This document shows, piece after piece, positions 44,640-55,700 of a stretch of 64,000 bases of DNA. The stretch lies in contig MEHQ01003861.1 of NCBI GenBank assembly GCA_008828725.1, forward strand, positions 124,001 through 188,000, in the 5' to 3' direction. A program made the position numbers and the translations under genes. A model generated the notes under the pieces. That model had not been told where the DNA came from. It searched no databases and saw only the letters and a list, made by a program, of their open reading frames with translations. Positions within the stretch are counted from its first letter, which is position 1. Each line of letters opens with the position of its first letter. The stretch is from Saccharina japonica (lineage: Eukaryota; Sar; Phaeophyceae; Laminariales; Laminariaceae).

Positions 44640-44815
44640 ATCGGATTAAGTATCTTCGTCTTTTTTTTTTGTCGCCATATTATCTTGGATCCGGGGTAAC
44701 TAAGTAGGCACTTCTCCCCCCACACTACGGTACGTGCCTATATGTTCATCACGAGGATATTTCAGCGCTTTCGTTTTACCCCGCCGACTCGCGTCGATAC
44801 ATAGTCCCTAAGGTG
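44640..44815 (-). mobile_element. SINE fragment (minus)
   Basis: Paralogue of 32938-33100, with 'gtgcctacttagttacccc' and 'aagatacttaatccgat' on the minus strand. Confidence 0.6.
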
Positions 44816-45054
44816 TGGCCAAAAGGCCACACTAGATTTCCAACAATATGAATGCTGGTAGTGGTATGTATAACACATTCAAATTATCCCGAAAATAATG
44901 GAGTTGTGAGTGTCGTGAGGGCTTTTAAGCGGGCATTTTGTATCTGAACAACGAACACAGAATATACAAAGGTTAACTGCCCGACGACAGGCACATATCC
45001 ATATCCATGCATGTGTACCTATCCACGCTTATACCTACGTTGACAAGTTGACTA

Positions 45055-45164
45055 TTACGGAGGACCATAGTAAATAGGACCAAATATTGTTACTGTAGTA
45101 AAAATAGGTAAACATATAGGTTTTTATGTGTACCGTAGGTCCTATTTACTATATTCCCCCCTAA
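45055..45164. mobile_element. 110-bp TA-flanked MITE with empty site in the window
   Basis: The ends share 'atagtaaataggacc' as inverted repeats (imperfect TIR of about 27 bp) and are bordered by TA (45053-45054, 45165-45166). The paralogous position near 33352-33360 reads straight through 'gttgactagaagg', proving insertion after the segmental duplication or loss from copy 1. Confidence 0.8.
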
Positions 45165-45508
45165 TAGAAGCTTTGTTTTTTGTTTTCTCCCATCTCATAT
45201 ATTATCTTCGCGCTTCTTTTCTTTCTCCCTCTTCAGTCGTAACTCTACATCCGGGGTCACTAAGTAGGCTTTTGTTCCCCCTCCTCACTAAGGTACGTGC
45301 CTTTCATTTTGATCGCGAGAAGATTTCAGCACTTTCTTCCCTCGTCGCCTTTCGTCGGATTCTGACTACCCGAAACGAAGGCGCTCTCAGAAATAATTGG
45401 CTCCTTTTATTGCATTAAAAAAATATCAAAATCTCACCACGGTGGCATTCAAAACTCGGGTACCAATGCTAGTAGCCATTAAAGCTGACCACTAATCTGC
45501 CGGGGCGA
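45165..45508 (-). mobile_element. SINE (minus), nearly full length
   Basis: Paralogue of 33365-33704 with the same head end ('gtcgccccggcagattag' on the minus strand) and the body block 'gagttacgactgaagag'. Confidence 0.7.
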
Positions 45509-46017
45509 CCCGTATAGGCTATGTGTGGGAATTGCATATTTATTTGCCGTCATAAAGGTTAGATGGGTAACTGATTAATTACATTTATGTACGTGCGTAC
45601 CTTGCTGCGTATAAACTCGACAAGGCGGACAGGGATAGGACACTATCTAAATGACAAGACGGATGTCAGGCATGTGGCAGCCGGTGGTGTACTCTGGCCT
45701 CGTAGGCTTAACGGCTGATTGTTGGACATTATATGGGGTGAACGTGTACATAGTATTGGTTCCGTGAAGTTTGGGTACCGTGAACCTGTGAGATATAATT
45801 TGCAGGTGTGATGGGCGACTAATACCAGTAGCGCGTAAGTAAACCACGGTAGCAAATAGCGGGAAGGTGGCGACTGTCGCGGTAGTAACGTACGAGACCC
45901 ACCTCTAAGCGCAACCTGTATTTGACACGCTGCAGGAACCACACTCTGCTGCGGCTTCGTGCAGGGGGCTTTTGCTTTACGTCGATGACCTATCCTTTCC
46001 TTTCGTTCTCACTGGCC
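45509..46017. other. Non-coding stretch, no gene seen
   Basis: Two overlapping minus-strand frames (about 45643-45942) with no recognisable motif and no repeat termini. Confidence 0.4.
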
Positions 46018-46019
46018 TA

Positions 46020-46801
46020 CGAGCTGGTTCCAGCAAGAGCAGGAGCATTTCGTCTTCAGACTTTTGCACCATTAATGAAAACCAGTTGGAAAACGAAATT
46101 TGGCAGGGTTGTTCTTCATGACCATACGAAAAAACGACATGATGGCCTTTCTTGAAAAAATGATTTTTTGGTGAATGAGGTACATTTGGACGTTTTTTTT
46201 TTTTTGTTTTTCCGGCAACTTTGACCCAACATTACAGACGAACCAAAACGAAAACAAAAAAAGGCCATCTTGTCGTTTTTTCGTATGGTCCTGAAGAACC
46301 CCCCTGCCAAATTTCGTTTTCCAACTCGTTTTCATTAATGGTGCAAAAGTGATTTCCGCGAAGTGTATTTTTTCCCGTAAGGTTTCAAATTTGCTCAATA
46401 CATTTTCCTAGTAATTTTGCAGGCGGTTTTTACCACAGCCTGATAGGCTCGCAGGCAGCAAAAACGTGACATGGACGTCTTCCCCTTGTTGATGCGATCC
46501 TGTCAAGACTTTTGAAGTCGAATTAGTCGGCGTATTGACCGATATATGGCCTGAATACAATTATATTGGTTTTACTATAGAATTACTGCAGGAAAGCTAC
46601 CCCTATGGAATAACGCCTTCCTAAGGAATATCAGTTTGACCATATCTCACGAACTACAACTCGTACGCCAAAAATCTCTTCACCGATGTGTTCCCCTCGG
46701 CAATGCCGTCATGTCGATATATGTAGTGTTCGAAAAAGTATTGTATTCCGTTTTTTTTTTCCCGAAGAAGCTATCTTATGCTTCTCTCTGGAACCAGCTC
46801 G
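46020..46801. mobile_element. TA-flanked non-autonomous TIR element (copy 2)
   Basis: Same family as 6352-7114: ends 'cgagctggttccag' and inverse, TA borders at 46018-46019 and 46802-46803. Internal hairpin arms lie at about 46060-46140 and 46265-46345, and the interior matches ('ctcgtacgccaaaaatctct'). Confidence 0.78.
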
Positions 46802-46989
46802 TAAATATTTCGTTTTACGTACAATATATTCTAAGCATTTATTTAGTGTTGCGTGCCACCTCTCCGTGCGGGGCTCTGTTTAGTGCAGAGCCTTCCTCCA
46901 GGAAATTTCCTGAACATTTCGGGAATCGAGGTAAATCAACCATATCAAACTAGCCAAGGAAGAGTAAACAACGGCGAAAACCTTACAAC

Positions 46990-47187
46990 AAGGACCAAAC
47001 CACGGCAAATCGAATGGCGGCGTTTTCGTTTTGTTTACGAAGTAGGATCCGCGGTACGGCCATGGGAATATTTCCACGGTCAATTTTTTTTTTACTTTCC
47101 GTGGTAAAATTCCCGTGGCCATACCGCGGTTCCTTCATCGTACCAAAACGAAAACGCCGCCGTTCGAGTCGTCGTGATTTGGTCTTT
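46990..47187. mobile_element. Small foldback MITE (arms ~95 bp)
   Basis: The arms 46990-47085 and 47094-47187 are inverses ('aaggaccaaaccacg', 'ggcggcgttttcgttttg', 'ccgcggtacggccatggga'), almost without loop. Confidence 0.75.
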
Positions 47188-47397
47188 CTTGTGGTGTTTT
47201 TGACATTAATTATTCATCATTGGCTAGTTTTATTATGATTGATTCATCTCGATTCCCTGAATCTGTCGGACATTTTCCCTGGGAAGGCACTGGTTTATTC
47301 AATGTTTTGAATCGATTATCTTCGTTTAATAGTTCGCTGTTACCCTCTTTGAAAGCATCGGCATCGCTAACACGTTGTACGCCATGCCTGTCGTAAG

Positions 47398-47644
47398 GAC
47401 GCCTGCTACGATAGAGGTGCACCATGTTTTTTCTGAGCTCCTCACTTAAGGAGCGTCATACCTCCACCGAAAAAACGATTTTGGAGCGAAACAAAGTGCT
47501 GCCGGATGAGAAATCTCATCACCGAAGTATATTCTGAAGCATTATTCGTCACAAAAATGAAAGTCTGACGAATTTGGGTTAAGGAGCCCGATCGTGCAGA
47601 AATCGATTAAGCCAAAAAGAGCTACCTCTACCGTAGCACGCGTC
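47398..47644 (+). mobile_element. 248-bp MITE, copy 1
   Basis: The ends 'gacgcctgctacgatagagg' and the inverse of 'gacgcgtgctacggtagagg' define it. Interior markers are 'cctcacttaaggagcgtcat', 'tgctgccggatgagaaat' and 'taaggagcccgatcgt'. Flanks 'taag'/'tacg' are a weak 4-bp match. Other copies: 54218-54465, 56510-56757. Confidence 0.75.
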
Positions 47645-47645
47645 T

Positions 47646-47960
47646 ACGGCAGTTGCGTTGTCTACTGGGTTTCCTGCAATACAATGTGGTATATCCGTGG
47701 CGTGGTATTGTGGCAACAAAGCTTGCGTCTCTCTCGATGTGCTGAAAATAGGCTCGGACGCTGGGTGGACTGCATATCGACGGGTACGAAGGACACACAT
47801 GTATGTACACAGGAAGAAATAACGGTTCATTGCGAAATTCATGCATAGCAGTAGTAGTCTGTGCCGACTGACACACGACCGGCGCGCCTTGTAGATGCAT
47901 GCCGGTCGTCCCGGTCGTCCAGCTGGTAACCTCGAAGACTGTAAAGGCGCCCTTCGGTCA
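47646..47960 (+). mobile_element. Old LINE tail plus SINE head relics
   Basis: 47646-47815 follows the LINE terminal order with strong divergence ('gttgcgttgtctactggg', 'ggctcggacgctgggtgg', 'catatcgacgggtacgaagg'). 47900-47960 resembles the SINE head ('gccggtcgtcccggtcgtcc' then 'agctggtaacctcgaag') with no B box. Confidence 0.5.
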
Positions 47961-48761
47961 TAAAAAAAAACAGAGTATGTGAGTGTTGAAATAACAAATG
48001 TATCGTTTTTGTTTTAGCAGGAATACTATTTCTGGTATATAAAGACCATATGAGCACTCCTTACGGGAAACGGCATAGCTCCAGTTATGATGCTCAGATC
48101 TGCGACCGACCAACGTATAGCTTGTTCGTTATAATATGGGACCTGCAAGGGAGGGCAGGCAATGCTGTGTTTGTATTACGAAACGAAAGTGCCCCGCAGC
48201 AAGATTTTGATGGTTTCGCAGCTCCTGTTTGGTATCTACACTCTGCTGTGGCCCTGTAGGACGCTACGGACGGTCAAATTAGAGGTCCAGGTAGGTTCAC
48301 CTACTACTAGTGCTCGGCGTCCTCGTCAATAATCTGAGTCAAATCAGTATCAGCAGCCTGAGAACTTACCGTTTTTCAACTTCGTCGCGGGCACCAGGGG
48401 AATGGCGAGTAATTTGCGAATAAGAGGCTATTTTCGTGATGAACAAGGTGGATGATCGATACCCTACTTGAGACACAAATGTTTACCATGCCCTACGCTC
48501 TTTACCACTACGACTCATCGGGAGAAATTCAGAGCATAAAAACAGGAAAAATGCCTTTTCCCGTTCCGAGTCATGAAAATGTGGAAATTATACCAGAAAT
48601 AGTATCTCAACTGAAAAACATCAAACCGATTTGTTTTTTATTTGCCCTTATATTTTTTGCCCGAAGTGGCCCCTGAAGTTGGAAGTCGAGTGCTTGACTC
48701 TCCGTACGATGATTTGTCTTCTCAACAGACACCGACTACTGACATTATCGCATACTATAAC

Positions 48762-48900
48762 GTGGGTACGCACAACTCCACAAGGGTTGACTAGGGAAGA
48801 AATTGTTAAGATATTTTCGCGATAAAAATGCAAGGCTAGAACCGAATCTGAGTTACGACTAGCAAGAAGTGAGAAAGGGAAGGGCGAAGGTATACGTAGC
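48762..48900 (+). mobile_element. SINE body fragment
   Basis: 'ttgactagggaagaaattgt', 'atattttcgcgataaaaatg' and 'aatctgagttacgactagca' follow the SINE body order. The polypurine block between them is deleted. Confidence 0.65.
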
Positions 48901-48929
48901 AACAAATACTATAAACAGACCGACCAGGG

Positions 48930-49480
48930 GTAAACGAATATTTATATCCGACACCCGACACCTCACGTCGAATTATTAAACGTCGACCCTGCCGACAGGG
49001 GGTGGGGGTACCTGGCACCGTCTCATCCCTCTACCGTCTTAACAGTTACCATATCAACTAAAAACATGGGACCGTAGAGAGCAGCCCCGCCCTGCTGCAT
49101 ACAATACCTTCCATAGTACTACAATACTACTGCGCGGCACTGCTACCTATAAGCCGCAGCTGCGTAGTGATATCGACTGCAGCAAGAGTGAGCTGTACAA
49201 AGGAGCTATGAGCTCGCTCGAAGGTGAACGAAAAGGCCCCGAAGAGCCGTGGGATCGGCAGACTTGTAGTGAAATTTCGAGTGTTATATTTTCTTACTTC
49301 GGCACAATGTATCTGGTCGACAAGCTTGGTTGGCTCAAAATTTAGTTTCCAATATTCTTAGCAGATAGATCGACAGACCTCCCACCAGTGTAAAGTGTAA
49401 ACCCTTGCAACTATAATCAACCAGGGAAACTAACCGCTGACCGCGTCTCATATCCTTTGACACCTTGCCTTCCCTCTTGC
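48930..49480 (+). repeat. Dispersed repeat F, copy 2
   Basis: It matches 17750-18265 throughout ('gacacctcacgtcgaatta', 'gtcgaccctgccgacag', 'agccgcagctgcgtagtg', 'atgagctcgctcgaaggt', 'ccgaagagccgtggg'), with insertions in the second half. Confidence 0.6.
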
Positions 49481-49924
49481 TTCTGTGCCTGTCGAGTACG
49501 CCACTACTGTCGAAGACATCGCGAACAGTGTTCTACATTAACGTATTGCATCATGGAATGTCTGGCTACGCCATAAAACGGTAAGACTGCGACGAAGTAC
49601 GAGTACATGCCGCAGCATTGTTCCTCCGTCCACACATGACCATGCAGTATATCACGAAGCCTCGACCAAGCAGCAAAGCACGACGACATAACCAGGTATA
49701 ATATGCCGCACGAGCGATGTATGTGGTGTCTATGTTACGTTATTTGACTCGATCTGAGGGTTTGCGCCTCTCCAGTATTTTCACACAAATCACATACATA
49801 CACCGACACACACAAAAAAAGTGCAAGCAATGTGTTGTTCGAGCCCTCCGCGGGGATAACATATACAAAGCCCTGGGCACCCCTGGACCGACTTCTGTGT
49901 AGTGGGTGGAATATGTATGTACTA

Positions 49925-50230
49925 CCAGTGCAATAAATCCCTCGGCTACTTGGACGGTGCTTTTGCTGTGCTTCGGTTGCCTATCCTTTCCTTTTGTTCT
50001 GAGATTCCCTCTGCTTACCTTTTTCATTTTGCATTTTTTTTATATTTTACAGTGTCTGTCAAATCTCATCCGGGAGAAGCACGACACTGCTATATTTTCT
50101 CTTGTGTCACTTTTTAGTTTGTTTGTTTGTTGATCTGCTTTTTTTTAATTTTTGATTGTCCATTTATTTCTTTTGTTTTTTTGTTGATCTGTTTCCATCA
50201 TTTATTTAGTTTTCATTGGAGTGTTTGCGA
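49925..50230 (+). mobile_element. Diverged LINE 3' UTR fragment
   Basis: It keeps 'ctcggctacttggacggtgc', 'tgctgtgcttcggttgccta', 'aaatctcatccgggagaagc' and T-rich tracts in LINE order. It lacks the terminal segment. Confidence 0.6.
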
Positions 50231-51360
50231 TAGAAGTGAAAAATATATTTACTTTCCTTCCGCTCAAAAACGTGAATCCCCTTCCCCTCATGGTTTCGGT
50301 GTGTTTGCGATAGAAGTAAACAAAACCCTGCAGGCGACGCCTCCTAACATAATAAGGGAAGTGGGGTGAGGCAATGCGGCAAACCAAACAAACAACGAAA
50401 CAAAAAGTAGCGTACGAGAGGAACAGCAGCCCAGCAACGGTGGTGGCGGCAGCGGTAACCACAGTGCCGCAGCTGCTATCCCACGGCAGCAAGCACCAGC
50501 ACGGGTGGTTGCAGCTACGTGGTGGCACCCCCGGCAGCATCGGCAGCCCCAGAAGCAGCGGCAGCAGCAGAGCAGGAGAAACAACAGCTTCCCTTTTGTT
50601 TTTTTCGATTTTGCGCCCGACTCTTATTGTCCTCGTGTGCTGTTCCTGCTGCTGACCTCGACCTACGCGCGACACCGCGCTGGCGAGCTCCGCTCCAAGC
50701 CCACCCGGCTCCCGACATATAAAGACCATGGCGGCGCGCCGCCGCTGCTGCTAGTGCTGCTACTGCTGCTACCGCAGTGTGGTGAAATTGAAATGATACA
50801 CGACGATCTGTCACCCTGTCGCGCTCTACAAGCAAGGCAGTACAAGTACGTACTCGTACGAGTAACTCGTACGAGTACGAGTAGTTCTTTCTGAACGGTG
50901 CATCCTCCATGACACCAAGCCGGCAAGAGCGTACCGTAGAGGGCCGCCAGCAGTCCGCCGGCGCCCCGTTAGCAAACTCCAGCACCGCTTGTCCATATCA
51001 TACTTGAGCGACACATCTCGAGCCTCTGAGCTCCCACCGGTTGTTGTGTTGTGGAGAGCAAGCAGCAAGGTAGGGGCCTATGGGAGACATCTCCCAAAAT
51101 TTGGGGCGTTCTGCGTCTGTTGAATGCTCGGTGCGTGTAGGGCAATAAAACTGAGAGACAAAAGCTACCGTAACTTTTGATCAAAAACATTGTTCTCTAA
51201 AGTACATTTTTGACGTTTTTTCAAAAAAAACTATACCTCAAATCCTCCCTTCGAGAGAATTTGTAGAGAAGTAAAAGTAGAAAAAACTACGCAAACACTC
51301 CATTTATTCCTTTTCGTTTTTGTTTATCCTTTTCACTCCGCTGGTTGGCTATTTTAATAC
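50231..51360. other. GC-rich, CAG/CTG-rich region, no gene supported
   Basis: Long overlapping frames exist on both strands (for example 50202-50729 minus and 50505-50894 plus). They are Ala-, Gln-, Ser- and Leu-rich translations of CAG/CTG clusters (50440-50580, 50740-50775). Two nearly identical 'tttgcgatagaagt' blocks at 50224 and 50303 form a short direct repeat of about 80 bp spacing. A GC-rich promoter or 5' exon cannot be excluded. Confidence 0.4.
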
Positions 51361-51361
51361 C

Positions 51362-51432
51362 ATAGCAGAGCAGGTCGTGCCTGTCGTCTATAACATTGCA
51401 TTTTCTGCTTTGCTTACTGCAGTATGTGTTGG
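51362..51432 (+). mobile_element. LINE terminal fragment
   Basis: 'agagcaggtcgtgcctgtcg' and 'cattttctgctttgcttact' match the segment just before the LINE tail. Confidence 0.55.
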
Positions 51433-51571
51433 GGCACCCGCAAGTAAACGCGTCGAGATAAATGAGGTTTAGATTGGCGCGAACAATATAAAAAATATTT
51501 TGAAAACACAGCTTACCAGTGCGATCGATTCCAAATCTTACACAATTAATTTGATCGACGTGGCAAACAAA

Positions 51572-51840
51572 AGGTTAGATGGCTGGGTGAGGCACAGAGT
51601 ATCCCTTTGCCGGTTTGTCTATTAACCCATTCAGGACTGAAAACCATACCCACACAAATTCCTACTCATAAGTAAATTTGTCCACAAATACGTGAGACGA
51701 GTTCTATTCAGAAGTGACAAAACATATTCACATTCAGTGAAAGTATTTTTTCCCCAAATCGTACGTGAGACCAGTTGTCAATGAGTTAAGCATCCTTGGT
51801 GTTACTCACTTTCCGTAGATTCAAGCGTAGAAGAGAAGCA
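51572..51840 (-). repeat. Dispersed repeat D, copy 3, split by a MITE
   Basis: The two minus-strand halves match 13770-13870 ('gcttctcttctacgcttg', 'gtgagtaacaccaaggatgc', then 'tagacaaaccggcaaaggga', 'tactctgtgcctcaccc'). They are separated at a TTAA by the 160-bp element at 51626-51785. Confidence 0.7.
51626..51785. mobile_element. piggyBac-like MITE (TTAA target duplication)
   Basis: 160 bp between TTAA (51622-51625) and TTAA (51786-51789). The terminal bases 'cccatt' and inverse of 'ctcatt' form a short TIR, and the interior has inverted 'acgtgagac(g/c)agtt' motifs. The intact repeat D at about 13823 has a single TTAA at the same point. TTAA duplication is specific to piggyBac-type transposition. 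Confidence 0.82.
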
Positions 51841-52657
51841 GCGTTGTTTGAGGTGATTACCGAACTTCCAAGCCCATACCATTACATATATACGACATTG
51901 AGCCTGGACACCAAAATTAATTTTGTCTAACTCCGGGAGCCCGGGGTACCCAACATGTGGTATCATCCCGATATTTTGTGAATGCTTGGAATGGCCCTCG
52001 CTACAACAGAATGCACGCAATGAAGCATCCTATGCGACATCCGTGAAAAAGTGTGACCTCTTTTCAACTTGCGACACTGCCTCGAGTTCAAGACCAACTT
52101 CTTGAAGGCGAACCGTGTAGTACACACTCTAATAGTAGAATATATATATTACAAGAAAATGAAAAGTGTATTTTGTCTTCAAACGTTCGAACAGTTCGTA
52201 AGATACTTGAACAGTGGTTGCTTATCCTATTATTAACTTTTTACTTCGTAATAAACCATATCATTGTATTTAAAGATGAGCAACTCGACCGACCCGGAGC
52301 TTAAAGCTTGATAGCAGACGCACACAAATCACTTTTAGTATTGTTATTTCCGAAATGTGTCCCCGTTAGGAAGAATTCCATGGAATATGATCACATTGGT
52401 AGTTTTGTTTACCATGTAAACCCGTAGATGTTAGCGTTCAACACGGTTGTGTTCTGCATTGATTGTTACTCGTACGAGAGACGCGGTTTGAGCCGTACAA
52501 ACAAGCTCAATGTAGTGATCATCGCTTGCTATGCATTATAGCTGGCTTTTTTATCCTGGGCACTTCGTATAGCTCTAACTCATATGCCCAATCTGTTCTT
52601 CGACCCCCTCGGCATGTTTCATACGGCTAGTTGTGCGCTGCACTGCAGGTAGCCACC

Positions 52658-52739
52658 ATGCGCATCGCCCACTATGCCATGAGTGCGGGTGCGGCACTGT
52701 TCCTGGCCCTCTCGGCCCATGCTCAAGACGAAGGTGACG
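52658..52739 (+). CDS. Exon 1: signal peptide
   Basis: ATG in a good context (gccaccATG). 27 codons plus one base, donor gtgagt. The peptide has an N-terminal Arg, a hydrophobic Ala/Leu core and a small-residue cleavage site, followed by acidic 'QDEGDG'. No clear TATA box was found in the 100 bp upstream. Confidence 0.8.
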
Positions 52740-55700
52740 GTGAGTTTATTGCTCACTGCTCCAGTCGTTATTTCGATGTAATCATTGTGCCGTTACATGC
52801 TGGAAACGAGTGTTCAACATAGGCCTCTTTGAACACTCACCTGTCTTGTGTGCAAGTAATTACGAAACAATTTTGGTGGCGATAGTATATGTAATGACGC
52901 GTAAAGAAACCAAACGTATGATATGAAACAAAACAAAGTATAAGCGTTTGGGACGAACACTTAACTGATTGCGGCGCGCATCAGCTCGCAAGGACGGATA
53001 TTGTATTACATGTTGGTACTTTCTCTTGTCTGCCTCGGTTTAAGCCGTCAGGAGTTTGTCGAAGGACATGTGATAGATCGCCCTCTTTGGATTGGCCTCA
53101 TGCCTGTCTCGTGGGGAAATAAAACACCAGGTCAACAGGCGGAGACTCACCTTGTTTTGCGTCGCGAACGGCTTTTCATTTTTCTACAAACGCAGGAGAC
53201 TTGACATTTGGCAAAATTAATGTTTTTAAAGGGGTCGCTATACGTTTCGGTTAACCAGTCAATTTTTGTTCTGCGCGAAAACTCTACTTCTGTGTGCGTA
53301 CACGGCATAAACAACATCAACAGCGCTTACCGCATGCCTTTGCCTACGGCTGCTGATGTGTAGCTGAAGGCCAGTTTTAAGACAGGATATGCGGTATCAC
53401 ATTACTAATCACTAGCATATAGGGTACTAAGTTTGGGTCAATACTGATTATGTCAGGGAGGGTATACCATTGTCGTTTACTTCCATATAAGCAATTGTTT
53501 TCATGGAAGTTATTTGCTTTGGTGAGAAAACCTTACTTCTTGAAACTCTCATGGATTAAACGAGTATTCACTTCCGTGAAGTACATTTCTCTTCCGTATA
53601 TCGTGCAAGGTTCCGTTTAAAGAGGGCCTACGAAAACTAAGAGTAGGCATGCCTATTAATCAGTAGCGGACAGACACCGTTAGTGGATCTTCCTAAGGTA
53701 GCTACGTAGGCACTCTGATTGGCCAAGCAAGCACTGATCACTGGCATAGGGTTCGGGTTAGGGTTAGGGTTAGGGTTCGATCTGAGGGTCAACACTACCA
53801 ATAAAATGACCCCCATTTTAAAGATACACTATCACCCTTTGTCCACCCCTCCTATATAATAGTGTGGTTGCGCCATGCGCGTTTGATCAGGGGTGGACAA
53901 AGGTGATAGTGGATCTTTAAAGTGGGGGTTTTGTCTTGGTAGTAGTATGTTGACCCTCAGACCGAACCCTAACCCGAACCCGAACCCTATGCCAGTGGTC
54001 AGTGCTTGCTTGGCCAATCACAGTGCCTAATTAGCTACCTTAAAAAGATCGACTAACAGTGTTTGTCCACTAATCCGTTTCATGGATTTTGACTTTTGTG
54101 ATTGGTCCACGTTTTGGTAGTCGGAATGGGCCAACTTTGAGTGGGACACTTGTAACAAGTGGGGTCAAAACCCTCTAGCATTCATGTTGTACTTCCATGA
54201 AAGCAAACAAAACACTGGACGCGTGCTACGGTAGAGGTAGCACTTTTTGGATGAATCGTTGTCTGAACGATCGGGCTCCTTAACCCAAATTCGTCCGATT
54301 TTCATTTTTGTGACGACAAATGTTTCAGAGTATACTTCGGTCATGAGATTTGTCATCCGGCAGCACTTTTTAGTTTCCTCCAAAATATTTTTTTTCGGTG
54401 AGGGATGACGCTCCTTAAGTGAGGAGCTCAGAAAAACATGGTACACCTCTATCGTGGCATGCGTCACTGAATCAACCCCATTTCAAGTTAAAACACTTTC
54501 AAGGAAGTAACAAACTTCGTTTTAAGCTGAATAGTAAACTCAAATCTGGTGGGTCGCGAGGTCGGCTCTACCCGCATCGCGCACTGGTGGAATCCACTAT
54601 GAGTACGAAGCACAGCATTCCAGCACTGATTACTGGCATAGGGGTCTGGTTAGGGTCGGATCGGGAAGTCGGGGAGTTCGGCGCCGAGAGTACAACCTCC
54701 GTAATTATCCCTGTCAGCACGTGTGCATGACTCTGCGCAGGGTGGGTTTGGCTAACGCAGGTTTTAGCTCATGTTTCCACCGTCCACACTGACAACCACC
54801 CCCGCATTACTTCCAGCTCTTTGTAAAATCGATTATAGTTTGTTTCACTCCGGACATGGGGCAAACAAAAAAATTCACATACCACGGCAGTTACATGCAC
54901 TCATTGCAAACAAATATGCCCCCAGTAAAAAGGAGATCAAATACTCGCCGATCCTATAAATAGGTCTTGCACAGTAGTGCCTACACCTATACACAACGTC
55001 CAGTGTAGCTTGACAAACAAATGATATATGAAGCAGCCGCAGCGACAGCGAAGGCTGCGAGGTGGATGCATCAGGAGCTGGAGGAGTTAACAATAACCGC
55101 AGTACACCGTAGCGAACCTCTCTAACGCCCCCGCCCCTATATAAAGGCAAGGTGTATGATTGTCTCTTCTCAAATCTGCGCTGATGGTGCTGCCGACGAT
55201 GCTGCCGCTGTCTGCAACTGCGACCGTACTTTTGCTGTAGTTAGGGTTTACAGTGTCGTGCTCAGCATACGTTGCTATCATTCCGTGCGTACGACACCTA
55301 CTTCGGGATAGTCGCCGTTGCGTGCGTCGCTTGCTGTCAACGTCTGGTGCTAAACTCTATCCAGCTCGGATTAAATCGTTTAACGTAAGTCGATTAATTC
55401 TAGTTTCAGCTGAAAGTGTGCCTAAAGCAAGCCTGGTTGTGCTAGTCGGGTTAACTGCCCGGCAAAAAGCTTGCTTGTATAATATGTCATAAATATTACA
55501 TGAAGTGCTGTGTGTATACTATATGGCCATGGTGCGCACGGTCATACCGTAATTTTAAACGAAAAATGTTCCGGCAATATATATATTGTGCCTGCTCAAT
55601 CATGCATTACCTCCGAATTACTTGTATACGCGCCCTGACCTATTGTCCATGACCGGTACCCTGCTGTATTTTCCAACAGGTTGCGGACTGAACAGCGACT

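Larger units (their letters stand above)
44000..45508 (+). repeat. Segmental duplication, copy 2 (partner 32288-33704)
   Basis: Direct duplicate of 32288-33704 with scattered differences. It contains one extra 110-bp MITE (45055-45164) absent from copy 1. Order: inverted-repeat arm, SINE fragment, unique spacer, MITE, SINE. Confidence 0.85.

Noticed and set aside
50202..50985. Long ORFs on both strands (129-175 codons)
   Set aside because: GC-rich CAG/CTG clusters keep several frames open at once. Composition is low-complexity and no motif is present.
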